This document shows positions 1 through 12,153 of a stretch of 64,000 bases of DNA, piece after piece. Numbering within the stretch: the stretch's first letter is position 1; each line of letters opens with the position of its first letter. The position numbers and the translations under genes were made by a program. The stretch is from Symsagittifera roscoffensis (taxonomy: Eukaryota; Xenacoelomorpha; Acoela; Convolutidae): contig NC_087062.1 in assembly GCF_963678635.1 (NCBI RefSeq), positions 54,632,473 through 54,696,472 on the forward strand, read 5' to 3'. The notes under the pieces were generated by a model, which saw only the letters and a list, made by a program, of their open reading frames with translations, did no database searches and was not told the origin of the DNA.

Positions 1-94
1 TCTGAGACAAGCAGAGCCACGCACTGAATTAAGAGCTGTGCGAGCCTTGTTGACAACGGGTGGCACTCGAATAAGGTAACTTCACGGGCGTTAC

Positions 95-600
95 GTGGAA
101 GTCTACGGACCATATCAAGTGATGTTAAACGTGGATAGGACTGGTGTTTACACCAAGACCTACGTCACAACAGACAATGACCAAATAAGACAGATATATT
201 CGGGTCAGGAAGAACTGAAGGTCCGTAGAATTGGTCATGACGCCATGATGGAACATGATGCGGTATACATTGGATACGAAGCAGATGTGACTGCACATCT
301 GCTACACACTGATGAAAAAATATCGGAGCAACAGGACTTCTAAACACAGGAGCAGTAGTCAGTGTAATGCCGATAAAGACATGGGAAAGAATGGGGTTTC
401 ACCGGGGAGGACTTGCTATCGACGAACTTAAGATTGGCAGCCACTAACTGGATGAGTTTCCTCGTGGTGCAGAACTGGAAAAATTGGATCAGTTCATTTT
501 GGGGCGCGTGATGATCGAATATAATAATAGACTGATAAGGATTAGGAACCCAAACAGGAAGTATGTTAAGCGACCAGTAAAAAGAATTATAGCTGATGAG
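95..600 (+). pseudogene. Ty3/Gypsy aspartic protease region, copy 1 (fossil)
   Basis: The reading near 325-390 gives an L-L-N-T-G-A-V-V-S-V-M-P run followed by a tryptophan-containing turn. This is the layout of the retropepsin active-site loop (D/N-T/S-G) in Ty3/Gypsy elements. The ORF at 95-343 leads into it. The position, just ahead of the reverse transcriptase, fits. This is part of a broken element and no function is expected. Confidence 0.55.
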
Positions 601-988
601 AACAACATACCAATTTCTTTCGACAGAAAAGTATACAGCTCAGGCAGGCAGCAGTAGCAATTTTCAGGATGAGAAAATGAAACTCATTGAGTGATAGTAA
701 GCAGGTTTGCTTGGTACCCAACACAAACAGTCATAGTTCAGTGGTTTTAGGCCGGAGCTTTTAGGTCACAAGAAACGGGCTGTTTGTGAGTGTTTTGTTG
801 AATACACTGGACGCAACGGTTTCAATCCAGCGTGGAAGGAAACTTGGCTACGCTTTGCCAATGAGGATGGACTTAGAAGAAACGCCAAACCTGAAAAAGC
901 ATCAACTAAAAGACTGCCCAATTTATGCAAATAAGGATCTGGTTTTGAAAAGGATTATGAATTAAAACCTTTAAGCAAAGTTTTTACA

Positions 989-1980
989 ATGAGATTCGAA
1001 ACGGATGAACGCTTGTCGAGCTGCTCGAATTCTCGGAAGCCTTCTTCATATAAATTAGAGTCTGACAAACCAGTTTTGCCAGAGATAGAGCATATAAAAG
1101 GTAAGATAGGTGAAGGAGAGTTTGAGTTGCTGAGGGAAGTTTTAAATCGGAATGCAGAAGGTTTTTCAAAACAGAAGGCGGATGTTGGTTGCTGTAATTT
1201 TGTCGAGCATGAAAGCAAACTAGAAGAAGGCGCCGTTCCCCACAGGAAGGCGCACGGCGCATGACACCTCACAAATCGGAGGCGTGCCGAGCGAAATAGG
1301 AATGCTGCTCGAATACGATATGATGGAACCCTCAAGGTCGCTTTGGGCTTGCCGGGTTGTCTTGGCTACAAAAAGGGGGACAGTGAAGATTTTGTTGCAA
1401 CTTTCCCTTTCTGAATGTGGTGACCATAAAAACGCCTACCCGATACCACAAATAGACGAGAACCTCTTGAAACTTGGTGATGCCAAATTTTTCACTAAAC
1501 TGGACTTGGGTTCTTGCTTCTGGCAGGTTCCTCTGCTAAAGAAGGACAGAGAAAAGACTGAATTTGCATGTGAATTGGGCTTGCACCAGTGGAAGAGGAT
1601 CCCTTTCGGCTTGAGCCATGCCACGGCGACCTTTCAATGACTGATGGCTCAGGCTTTGACCAGCATTAAAAAGAAGCAGGGAATCTAGTGATGTGCTACG
1701 TGGATGACGTAGTGACAGCGGTACCCAATTTGGCAGACCTCATTGACAGACTCGATGAGGTCTTCGACTGCATGAAGAGAGCTGTTTTGAAATACAAACC
1801 GTCGAAATGTGAGATCCTTATGGACTCAATAAAATACCTGGGAAGAATGGTAGACAGTCATGCCGTGAGACCGGATCCGGATGCGGTGGAGGCCGTGTTG
1901 ACATGGAAGGCCCCCCACTACGGACACGCAGCTTATGAGCTTCCTAGGATTTGCGAATTACTACCGCGAGTTCATTAAAG
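989..1980 (+). pseudogene. Ty3/Gypsy reverse transcriptase region, copy 1 (fossil)
   Basis: Coding segments at 989-1,264, 1,284-1,640 and 1,688-1,978 carry Ty3/Gypsy RT landmarks: a connector ending in CNFVEHE before the RT, then YDMMEPSRS, AYPIPQIDENL, FTKLDLGSCFWQVPL (palm motif A), IPFGLSHATATFQ (motif B) and CYVDDVV (the Y-x-D-D catalytic motif C), followed by KYLGRMVD. The order and spacing are those of a gypsy RT. The reading is spread over several frames and the element is broken. Confidence 0.88.
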
Positions 1981-2056
1981 AATACGCAGACAAAGTTTAC
2001 CCGATGCAGCAAATGATGTGCAACAAAAGGAAGAAGGTCGATTGGAATGAAAAACA

Positions 2057-2586
2057 ATGCGGGAACTTTGCGAAGCACCTGTGCTGAGCATGCCCACAGA
2101 GAAGGCCATGTACGTTCTGGACACTGACGCTTCAGTGATAGTCATTTCGGGAAAACTGCATCAGGAGCAAGAATGGAATGGGAGAGCAGTTCTCCGTCCC
2201 ATTGCATATGTCAGTAAGGTGTTGAGTGACACTGAAATGAAATACGGTGCACCCAAAGCTGAATGTTTGCGTTGGTCACGTTCGTGAAGAAAAACCGCGC
2301 ATGATTGGGTGGTGCTCCCTTTGAATTGCGTGTGGATAACCGAACCCTATCCTGGTTGAAGACGTACTCGATTAACCAGAGTTATATTGGTCGTTGGATA
2401 GTCAGTTTGGATGGCTACCACATGATAATCGAGAACAGGATGCGTGACCAAAATGCTGACAGCCTCAGTAAGAAAACCGAAATTTATGAAACATTGGTGC
2501 AGAAGCAGGCCAATCAGGCAGAAATCAAGGAAGGATTCTCGTTTTTGGAGAAACATACTTATGAAGCACTTCCCTTAACGAGATAG
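2057..2586 (+). pseudogene. Ty3/Gypsy RNase H region, copy 1 (fossil)
   Basis: The segment at 2,057-2,287 holds APVLSMP and YVLDTDAS, followed by an IAYVSKVLSDTEMKYGAPKAE run. This is the usual start of the tethered RNase H domain in Ty3/Gypsy elements, with the first catalytic aspartate in DTDAS and the glutamate in KAE. The segment at 2,305-2,586 continues with LRVDNRTLSWL (D-N/H pair) and DQNADSLSK, the D-x-x-A-D-x-L-S-R-type end of the domain. Part of a broken element. Confidence 0.85.
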
Positions 2587-3416
2587 TTGGATAAGTCGGG
2601 ACATCCAATTCCGAGACACCCTGAATTACCATTGGAAAAAGCGGCAGAAATTAGGATCTTATCCAAAAGGGACCAGGTGCCCTTGGATCTGTTGCTACGT
2701 TCAAACTTTGTCCAACAAGAACACTCTCGTATGAATATAAACAGCCTCTCATTGCTGGATAAAACTGTGCAGGTCACATCAGAAGTCATGCAGATGCTGG
2801 GTGGATTGTTAGAAAGAGAAGTGACTAGAGATGTCCCTGAATGGGCAGCAGCCATGGCATCGTTGACAATCAGTGAGAAGGTACGAAAAAAATTATCACG
2901 ACGCCAGCACAAAGAAAACGAGAGGGACTGTAGGACAGTAGTTCAGCAACTAGTATCCTCAATTACTCAAAGTGTTTTGATGAGAAGATCATACAAGGAA
3001 AAATAACAGGAGATCGGGACTCAGAAGTAGACTGTCACGTTTGAGGAGCCCCATTAGGAAATGATAGAAGTCGAATAAAAAAACCCGAAAAAGACCGTTT
3101 GTCCGGGGAGTCAGATGGACAAGACCAGGCGGACAAAGTCTTCTCTGGTGGGTTTAGGTGGATGAGCAGATTGTGTTCATCACTTTTTGCCATGAAAGCA
3201 TATACCACGACAGACTCATTTTTCGATAACACCTCGAGGAAATCAGAGATTGACACATACTCAGACAAAAATTCCAGCACTGGATAAGTGTATCAAGACC
3301 TGATAGTGATCGCCACCTGTTCCCAAGTGAGAAAGTCTTTGACAACGCGGCAGATGACCTGGAGATGATAGCGGAGCCTTTCTCTGAGCCTTTTTGCACA
3401 TGAGGAGGCAGTCAGT
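2587..3416 (+). pseudogene. Ty3/Gypsy spacer between RNase H and integrase, copy 1 (fossil)
   Basis: A charged, low-similarity stretch (ORF 2,587-3,006 and later short runs rich in S, D, E and K) joins the RNase H end to the integrase zinc-binding region. I recognise no domain. Its polar composition suggests a linker within the polyprotein. The coding assignment rests on position and on its near-identical partner in the second copy. Confidence 0.5.
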
Positions 3417-3476
3417 ACTGACCTTCAACCGTTCAAACAAGAGACAGAGCCACTGGCAAAGATTTGCTGTGTTAAG

Positions 3477-4243
3477 ATGGAAGCTAAGCAGTCACTTGAG
3501 GGTCATGAAGACATACTTGAAGGCAAAAAAAAACTGTTGGAATTACTAAGAGCGCAGAAAAATGACCGCATGATAGGTAGCTTGAAAAAGTGGATCAAAA
3601 TCGGAGCACCAGACAAAGGAGACCTGGAAAAAGATAGTTCCCGAATCTTCAGACAGCACTGTATGCAGAAAGAATTAAGGTTATGTCTGAACAAGAATGG
3701 GATTGTTGTTTGCAAAAGAAGAGAGGAGGACACGGTCCTGTACAAAAACAACGCGATAGTGTTGCCGCAACTCTATCAAACGGAACGTTTACTCAGGTCA
3801 CATGATCAGATTGGCCACCAAGGAATCGAACTTACTATGGAGCTCATGAGACGTTCTCAAGTAGCGCAGGCTCATTCCACGACGTATCGTTCCCAAAGGA
3901 TATACCCTTTTCAATGCAGACAACACAAAGTAACAGGACGAGAACCGCAAAGAAAAATAATCCTTACGGAGACGACTTCACTCTGGACAGGATAGACCTG
4001 AAAAAGATAGTGGAAGAGCTACTGGGTCTAGAGGAGAAATCCGCGTCACAGGATATAGACATTGTCGATGATCAAGACAAGGAATGGATCGACGATCGGT
4101 CTAACCCTGACGACGAGCAGCAGCAATCTTACAAACAAAATTTAAGGAATTTTCACGTTTTGGAGTGTTTGAATGAAATGATATCAGATCTAAAAGAAAC
4201 CAGTGTCACGATTCAGGACGTAGAATGTGAGAGCGGGAAGTAG
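3477..4243 (+). pseudogene. Ty3/Gypsy integrase zinc-binding region and pol C-terminus, copy 1 (fossil)
   Basis: In the ORF at 3,477-3,995, LPQLYQTERLLRSHDQIGHQG matches the start of the H-H-C-C zinc-binding domain of Ty3/Gypsy integrases (H-D-x-x-G-H-x-G). A short AHSTTYRS run nearby resembles the later part of an integrase. The ORF at 3,914-4,243 (RTAKKNNPYGDDF, then a very acidic stretch) looks like the tail of the polyprotein. Broken fossil. Confidence 0.7.
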
Positions 4244-4608
4244 ACGAAGAATGACGAAGATGATCCCTCCTGGACAGCCCAGGATGGGCAATTGCTCATA
4301 CCTGCGTCCAACCTTAATCTAAAATCCGGTACGCGATCGACGAGGACGTCGATGGATATTTTTGTCCGGGGAGGGGAGGGGGGTAAGACTTGCCCACACT
4401 GAAAAACTATTAATAAAAAAACTTAAAAAGTTGCTAGGAAACAAGCGACCTAGAGGCAGAGACAGGTGAAGGCCCTAAGGAACCAGACATAGCGGGAGTA
4501 AACGAGTCTTATTTTAACTAGCAAAATGAAATCTCAAGTAGCATAATACTTAAAGATAGCGATTTCATACTTACAAATAGGACGTGTGCGATAGCTATCA
4601 CCGCGGAC

Positions 4609-4980
4609 ATGAGTTTTAGAACAGCGTTAGCAGCAGACTTTAGGAGGGAATACAAAAAACATAGAGTTTTTTGTGTGGAAGCAAAGACAAGGAATAGAAG
4701 GTGTAGCAGCTTTACCACAGGCGGTTTCGCAAATGCCAGGAAAATACTTATGCTTCTTGGTGACGAGGCGACGGAAACGACTGAAAGTCTGCTTCTGTCC
4801 CTGACAAGACTAATAGACTTCTTGGTAGAGAGGGGAGTGAATGAACTCTCGCTTCCGGTGTACGACCCAAACCAAGGACAATTGCATCCTCGGGAGCTGT
4901 ATTCGCTGATACATGTGATCTTCTCGGTTACCAATAGAGAAGTGTATCTATATTTGAAATTTTCTTTGAGTATAGGCTGA
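4609..4980 (+). CDS. Small ORF downstream of integrase, possibly macro-domain-like (fossil element, copy 1)
   Basis: A 123-residue ORF lies after pol and before the presumed terminal repeat. It starts with DMSFRTALAADFRREY and ends with a stretch containing ELSLPVYDPNQGQL followed by a predicted helix and strand. A D/S-rich turn followed by an A-x-x-F helix, then a strand-plus-glycine loop of the S-L-P type late in the chain, is reminiscent of macro (ADP-ribose-binding) domains. The resemblance is weak and I could not test it. An element-specific protein of unknown fold is equally possible. An identical ORF lies at 10,864-11,235 in the second copy. Confidence 0.4.
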   Translation: MSFRTALAADFRREYKKHRVFCVEAKTRNRRCSSFTTGGFANARKILMLLGDEATETTESLLLSLTRLIDFLVERGVNELSLPVYDPNQGQLHPRELYSLIHVIFSVTNREVYLYLKFSLSIG

Positions 4981-5301
4981 GTGTAGGTCGAGTATAAGAT
5001 GTGTTATGTGTTTTTGTGTTATGTTAGTAGGATCTTGGGTTTCGAAGAGTTAGTGACCACGAATGCTCAAGCAAGAATTTTAGGAATAGGTCCAAAGTTT
5101 GAACTGTCCACTCTTAGATTAACTTCCCAAATTTTAGATTGAATTGATTTTAAAATATCTTAAGATGAAAATATCTTATCTGACTGTTTTAAATCAGTTT
5201 TAACATTAATTTGGATCAATGTTGACAGATGTGAAGGTTTTGGCCTTATTTCTAGATCCTGATTGATCAATTTGATCTTCGATCTTGTGAAATCAACTTA
5301 T
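4981..5301 (+). repeat. Presumed LTR, or its right part, copy 1
   Basis: This AT-rich, non-coding stretch follows the last ORF and ends where the two element copies part company. That is expected if it is the terminal repeat and different sequence follows it each time. Its twin is at 11,236-11,556. The right end is set by the divergence point; the left end is uncertain because I saw no clear polypurine tract directly before it. A G-rich run at about 4,366-4,386 is an alternative left marker and would give a longer repeat overlapping the last ORF. Confidence 0.45.
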
Positions 5302-6265
5302 TATAGATGGCATGAAGAACGATGAACTTACGACAATGTTAGCAACGCATTATACACCTCTCTAAACCAATGCACCTACACCAGAGGAACTGCGTCTGAA
5401 ATCCAAGGAGTGTATGTTGCTGAAGCTTCCTATGAGATCAGGTTACTAAAAAAACACTTATGGCAATTTTAACAATGGACCTGCAAACCAGGGTAACAAC
5501 TGGTAAAAGCCTAGCGACGACATGGACACGAGACGCTCTTTTGTAAACTACAGTTCGATAGACCATCATGAATCAGCATGTCCAACCTACAAGCAGGGCA
5601 TGAAGGCGATCAGTTTTCTCATCGAAGATGAAGATGAGCGAGATTTCATGAGAGGAGTGATTGTAAAATTCGGTCCCAGGTGTTTTTTTTGCAACTTGGA
5701 GGGTTATTTTAAATCAGATTTAACACAGTTTTGGGAGGCTGTGGCGGATTTCAAGCACCCAACGAATGAGGAAGCTTCGTCAGGTGTCAAAGCTAGCAAG
5801 GCACGCTTGATGAGTGGGGCGGCAACAAGGAGGAAAAAACACTGCAAGAGCTGGATACAAAGAAAATGCAAGACGTGCTAGAAGAAACGAATGAACCAGA
5901 GCCTGGAACCGCTGCTAACGACTTTAAGACAGGCTATAAAGCAGCGGCTAGAGATGCCCTATATAGAGTCAAACAAGAATTGGGGACAAGAGAAATAAAA
6001 CAAAAATGAAGCTCGAACTCGAGAACGAGAGAGCTCAAGAGCAGCTCAACGCCTTTGAAGCATCTGAGGAGGAAGAAACGAAGGCACCGAGCAGTTTGAG
6101 CTTGATGCTGAACTTGATCTCCGGACAGACATTCGGGATGGTGCCACAAAAAAGCAAGAAAAAGTCAGTAATCTCGATGGCGGGACACCAGGTAATGAGG
6201 AATCTAAGTGAACCTTCGGAGTTTGCCATGACCATCTGGATTTTCATGCGGATTATCTGAGACAA
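5302..6265 (+). pseudogene. Ty3/Gypsy gag end with zinc-knuckle-like motif, copy 2 (fossil)
   Basis: ORF 5,522-5,881 has a C-F-F-C-x4-Y run like the start of a retroviral-type zinc knuckle, preceded by a DHHESACPTYKQG segment. ORF 6,006-6,260 is a charged helical stretch (KLELENERAQEQLNAFEAS). The sequence then runs into the copy of base 1, so this is the piece that joins the presumed LTR to the protease region. Broken fossil. Confidence 0.6.
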
Positions 6266-9200
6266 GCAGAGCCACGCACTGAATTAAGAGCTGTGCGAGC
6301 CTTGTTGACAACGGGTGGCACTCGAATAAGGTAACTTCACGGGCGTTACGTGGAAGTCTACGGACCATATCAAGTGATGTTAAACGTGGATAGGACTGGT
6401 GTTTACACCAAGACCTACGTCACAACAGACAATGACCAAATAAGACAGATATATTCGGGTCAGGAAGAACTGAAGGTCCGTAGAATTGGTCATGACGCCA
6501 TGATGGAACATGATGCGGTATACATTGGATACGAAGCAGATGTGACTGCACATCTGCTACACACTGATGAAAAAATATCGGAGCAACAGGACTTCTAAAC
6601 ACAGGAGCAGTAGTCAGTGTAATGCCGATAAAGACATGGGAAAGAATGGGGTTTCACCGGGGAGGACTTGCTATCGACGAACTTAAGATTGGCAGCCACT
6701 AACTGGATGAGTTTCCTCGTGGTGCAGAACTGGAAAAATTGGATCAGTTCATTTTGGGGCGCGTGATGATCGAATATAATAATAGACTGATAAGGATTAG
6801 GAACCCAAACAGGAAGTATGTTAAGCGACCAGTAAAAAGAATTATAGCTGATGAGAACAACATACCAATTTCTTTCGACAGAAAAGTATACAGCTCAGGC
6901 AGGCAGCAGTAGCAATTTTCAGGATGAGAAAATGAAACTCATTGAGTGATAGTAAGCAGGTTTGCTTGGTACCCAACACAAACAGTCATAGTTCAGTGGT
7001 TTTAGGCCGGAGCTTTTAGGTCACAAGAAACGGGCTGTTTGTGAGTGTTTTGTTGAATACACTGGACGCAACGGTTTCAATCCAGCGTGGAAGGAAACTT
7101 GGCTACGCTTTGCCAATGAGGATGGACTTAGAAGAAACGCCAAACCTGAAAAAGCATCAACTAAAAGACTGCCCAATTTATGCAAATAAGGATCTGGTTT
7201 TGAAAAGGATTATGAATTAAAACCTTTAAGCAAAGTTTTTACAATGAGATTCGAAACGGATGAACGCTTGTCGAGCTGCTCGAATTCTCGGAAGCCTTCT
7301 TCATATAAATTAGAGTCTGACAAACCAGTTTTGCCAGAGATAGAGCATATAAAAGGTAAGATAGGTGAAGGAGAGTTTGAGTTGCTGAGGGAAGTTTTAA
7401 ATCGGAATGCAGAAGGTTTTTCAAAACAGAAGGCGGATGTTGGTTGCTGTAATTTTGTCGAGCATGAAATCAAACTAGAAGAAGGCGCCGTTCCCCACAG
7501 GAAGGCGCACGGCGCATGACACCTCACAAATCGGAGGCGTGCCGAGCGAAATAGGAATGCTGCTCGAATACGATATGATGGAACCCTCAAGGTCGCTTTG
7601 GGCTTGCCGGGTTGTCTTGGCTACAAAAAGGGGGACAGTGAAGATTTTGTTGCAACTTTCCCTTTCTGAATGTGGTGACCATAAAAACGCCTACCCGATA
7701 CCACAAATAGACGAGAACCTCTTGAAACTTGGTGATGCCAAATTTTTCACTAAACTGGACTTGGGTTCTTGCTTCTGGCAGGTTCCTCTGCTAAAGAAGG
7801 ACAGAGAAAAGACTGAATTTGCATGTGAATTGGGCTTGCACCAGTGGAAGAGGATCCCTTTCGGCTTGAGCCATGCCACGGCGACCTTTCAATGACTGAT
7901 GGCTCAGGCTTTGACCAGCATTAAAAAGAAGCAGGGAATCTAGTGATGTGCTACGTGGATGACGTAGTGACAGCGGTACCCAATTTGGCAGACCTCATTG
8001 ACAGACTCGATGAGGTCTTCGACTGCATGAAGAGAGCTGTTTTGAAATACAAACCGTCGAAATGTGAGATCCTTATGGACTCAATAAAATACCTGGGAAG
8101 AATGGTAGACAGTCATGCCGTGAGACCGGATCCGGATGCGGTGGAGGCCGTGTTGACATGGAAGGCCCCCCACTACGGACACGCAGCTTATGAGCTTCCT
8201 AGGATTTGCGAATTACTACCGCGAGTTCATTAAAGAATACGCAGACAAAGTTTACCCGATGCAGCAAATGATGTGCAACAAAAGGAAGAAGGTCGATTGG
8301 AATGAAAAACAATGCGGGAACTTTGCGAAGCACCTGTGCTGAGCATGCCCACAGAGAAGGCCATGTACGTTCTGGACACTGACGCTTCAGTGATAGTCAT
8401 TTCGGGAAAACTGCATCAGGAGCAAGAATGGAATGGGAGAGCAGTTCTCCGTCCCATTGCATATGTCAGTAAGGTGTTGAGTGACACTGAAATGAAATAC
8501 GGTGCACCCAAAGCTGAATGTTTGCGTTGGTCACGTTCGTGAAGAAAAACCGCGCATGATTGGGTGGTGCTCCCTTTGAATTGCGTGTGGATAACCGAAC
8601 CCTATCCTGGTTGAAGACGTACTCGATTAACCAGAGTTATATTGGTCGTTGGATAGTCAGTTTGGATGGCTACCACATGATAATCGAGAACAGGATGCGT
8701 GACCAAAATGCTGACAGCCTCAGTAAGAAAACCGAAATTTATGAAACATTGGTGCAGAAGCAGGCCAATCAGGCAGAAATCAAGGAAGGATTCTCGTTTT
8801 TGGAGAAACATACTTATGAAGCACTTCCCTTAACGAGATAGTTGGATAAGTCGGGACATCCAATTCCGAGACACCCTGAATTACCATTGGAAAAAGCGGC
8901 AGAAATTAGGATCTTATCCAAAAGGGACCAGGTGCCCTTGGATCTGTTGCTACGTTCAAACTTTGTCCAACAAGAACACTCTCGTATGAATATAAACAGC
9001 CTCTCATTGCTGGATAAAACTGTGCAGGTCACATCAGAAGTCATGCAGATGCTGGGTGGATTGTTAGAAAGAGAAGTGACTAGAGATGTCCCTGAATGGG
9101 CAGCAGCCATGGCATCGTTGACAATCAGTGAGAAGGTACGAAAAAAATTATCACGACGCCAGCACAAAGAAAACGAGAGGGACTGTAGGACAGTAGTTCA

Positions 9201-10610
9201 GCAACTAGTATCCTCAATTACTCAAAGTGTTTTGATGAGAAGATCATACAAGGAAAAATAACAGGAGATCGGGACTCAGAAGTAGACTGTCACGTTTGAG
9301 GAGCCCCATTAGGAAATGATAGAAGTCGAATAAAAAAACCCGAAAAAGACCGTTTGTCCGGGGAGTCAGATGGACAAGACCAGGCGGACAAAGTCTTCTC
9401 TGGTGGGTTTAGGTGGATGAGCAGATTGTGTTCATCACTTTTTGCCATGAAAGCATATACCACGACAGACTCATTTTTCGATAACACCTCGAGGAAATCA
9501 GAGATTGACACATACTCAGACAAAAATTCCAGCACTGGATAAGTGTATCAAGACCTGATAGTGATCGCCACCTGTTCCCAAGTGAGAAAGTCTTTGACAA
9601 CGCGGCAGATGACCTGGAGATGATAGCGGAGCCTTTCTCTGAGCCTTTTTGCACATGAGGAGGCAGTCAGTACTGACCTTCAACCGTTCAAACAAGAGAC
9701 AGAGCCACTGGCAAAGATTTGCTGTGTTAAGATGGAAGCTAAGCAGTCACTTGAGGGTCATGAAGACATACTTGAAGGCAAAAAAAAACTGTTGGAATTA
9801 CTAAGAGCGCAGAAAAATGACCGCATGATAGGTAGCTTGAAAAAGTGGATCAAAATCGGAGCACCAGACAAAGGAGACCTGGAAAAAGATAGTTCCCGAA
9901 TCTTCAGACAGCACTGTATGCAGAAAGAATTAAGGTTATGTCTGAACAAGAATGGGATTGTTGTTTGCAAAAGAAGAGAGGAGGACACGGTCCTGTACAA
10001 AAACAACGCGATAGTGTTGCCGCAACTCTATCAAACGGAACGTTTACTCAGGTCACATGATCAGATTGGCCACCAAGGAATCGAACTTACTATGGAGCTC
10101 ATGAGACGTTCTCAAGTAGCGCAGGCTCATTCCACGACGTATCGTTCCCAAAGGATATACCCTTTTCAATGCAGACAACACAAAGTAACAGGACGAGAAC
10201 CGCAAAGAAAAATAATCCTTACGGAGACGACTTCACTCTGGACAGGATAGACCTGAAAAAGATAGTGGAAGAGCTACTGGGTCTAGAGGAGAAATCCGCG
10301 TCACAGGATATAGACATTGTCGATGATCAAGACAAGGAATGGATCGACGATCGGTCTAACCCTGACGACGAGCAGCAGCAATCTTACAAACAAAATTTAA
10401 GGAATTTTCACGTTTTGGAGTGTTTGAATGAAATGATATCAGATCTAAAAGAAACCAGTGTCACGATTCAGGACGTAGAATGTGAGAGCGGGAAGTAGAC
10501 GAAGAATGACGAAGATGATCCCTCCTGGACAGCCCAGGATGGGCAATTGCTCATACCTGCGTCCAACCTTAATCTAAAATCCGGTACGCGATCGACGAGG
10601 ACGTCGATGG
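6256..10610 (+). pseudogene. Ty3/Gypsy protease-RT-RNase H-integrase region, copy 2 (fossil)
   Basis: This is the near-identical second copy of 1-4,355: protease-like region 6,350-6,855, RT 7,244-8,235, RNase H 8,312-8,841, spacer 8,842-9,671, integrase zinc-binding region and pol tail 9,732-10,498. The motifs are those given for copy 1. The ORF layout is the same as in copy 1, so the decay preceded the duplication. Confidence 0.85.
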
Positions 10611-10863
10611 ATATTTTTGTCCGGGGAGGGGAGGGGGGTAAGACTTGCCCACACTGAAAAACTATTAATAAAAAAACTTAAAAAGTTGCTAGGAAACAAG
10701 CGACCTAGAGGCAGAGACAGGTGAAGGCCCTAAGGAACCAGACATAGCGGGAGTAAACGAGTCTTATTTTAACTAGCAAAATGAAATCTCAAGTAGCATA
10801 ATACTTAAAGATAGCGATTTCATACTTACAAATAGGACGTGTGCGATAGCTATCACCGCGGAC

Positions 10864-11235
10864 ATGAGTTTTAGAACAGCGTTAGCAGCAGACTTTAGGA
10901 GGGAATACAAAAAACATAGAGTTTTTTGTGTGGAAGCAAAGACAAGGAATAGAAGGTGTAGCAGCTTTACCACAGGCGGTTTCGCAAATGCCAGGAAAAT
11001 ACTTATGCTTCTTGGTGACGAGGCGACGGAAACGACTGAAAGTCTGCTTCTGTCCCTGACAAGACTAATAGACTTCTTGGTAGAGAGGGGAGTGAATGAA
11101 CTCTCGCTTCCGGTGTACGACCCAAACCAAGGACAATTGCATCCTCGGGAGCTGTATTCGCTGATACATGTGATCTTCTCGGTTACCAATAGAGAAGTGT
11201 ATCTATATTTGAAATTTTCTTTGAGTATAGGCTGA
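10864..11235 (+). CDS. Small ORF downstream of integrase, possibly macro-domain-like (fossil element, copy 2)
   Basis: Identical in translation to the 123-residue ORF at 4,609-4,980. See that entry for the tentative macro-domain resemblance. Confidence 0.4.
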   Translation: MSFRTALAADFRREYKKHRVFCVEAKTRNRRCSSFTTGGFANARKILMLLGDEATETTESLLLSLTRLIDFLVERGVNELSLPVYDPNQGQLHPRELYSLIHVIFSVTNREVYLYLKFSLSIG

Positions 11236-11556
11236 GTGTAGGTCGAGTATAAGATGTGTTATGTGTTTTTGTGTTATGTTAGTAGGATCTTGGGTTTCGA
11301 AGAGTTAGTGACCACGAATGCTCAAGCAAGAATTTTAGGAATAGGTCCAAAGTTTGAACTGTCCACTCTTAGATTAACTTCCCAAATTTTAGATTGAATT
11401 GATTTTAAAATATCTTAAGATGAAAATATCTTATCTGACTGTTTTAAATCAGTTTTAACATTAATTTGGATCAATGTTGACAGATGTGAAGGTTTTGGCC
11501 TTATTTCTAGATCCTGATTGATCAATTTGATCTTCGATCTTGTGAAATCAACTTAT
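11236..11556 (+). repeat. Presumed LTR, or its right part, copy 2
   Basis: Twin of 4,981-5,301. Beyond 11,556 the sequence no longer matches copy 1. It passes directly into the SGNH-bearing fossil block, so the element end, or an internal junction of a larger element, lies here. Confidence 0.45.
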
Positions 11557-12153
11557 CGAAATCAATAATTAAAAGGGATAATTTCGAAGAACTGATAGAG
11601 TTAGCCGAGGTGACGTAGGGACAGTCATAGACGAGCTTTATCGTAGGCTGCTAGAAAGAGATTATGCCCTGAGCCGGAGGTGGCCATGTTGACGGCTGCT
11701 AAGACCAACATTCTAGGGCATGACAACCGTGGGGACCGCCTTACGGAAGTCTTGCTGATGGCGGTTTGGGGCGAGCAAGGAGTGCTGGATCGCCTGAGTC
11801 TGCGTGTGTTGCGATAGTGAAATGGAGCTCTCTCGGGAAGCGACTTGGCGCACAAACCCGGTGTGGGTACTACGAGGACGTAGCAGCCTGGAAGGATGCC
11901 TCTTCCATCCAGGCCAAGATCCGGTCTGAGGAGTAGACATCAAGCTTTCCATCAGGAAACGAGTAGCGAGGCTGCCTCGTCTAGGTTAGAGTTGAAAGCT
12001 GCGTGCCTGCCAAGAGACACAGAGTGGAAGAAGAAACGCAGAAGAACGAAACAATGGAACATCTGAACGAGACAAAAGACGAACTGGAGCAAATAAGAAA
12101 AGCTTGCTCAGAACTGAAGAAGATAGAGATATGTGGAGAAGACTGTTTGAGGA

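Larger units (their letters stand above)
1..11556 (+). mobile_element. Tandem array of a Ty3/Gypsy-type LTR retroelement (fossil)
   Basis: Bases 1-5,301 recur at 6,256-11,556 with a constant offset of 6,255, and the two copies part at the same point (5,302 and 11,557). Between the copies lies a stretch present once (5,302-6,255) that reads as the gag end of the second copy. The coding segments are those of a Ty3/Gypsy element in order: gag end with a zinc-knuckle-like motif, aspartic protease, reverse transcriptase, RNase H and integrase, followed by a further small ORF. I saw a single base difference between the copies, near 1,215/7,470. The element is broken, with roughly ten or more breaks in each copy, and the copies appear to share them. 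The parent copy was therefore already decayed when it was duplicated, and the duplication is recent. An assembly artefact is the main alternative. Confidence 0.85.
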
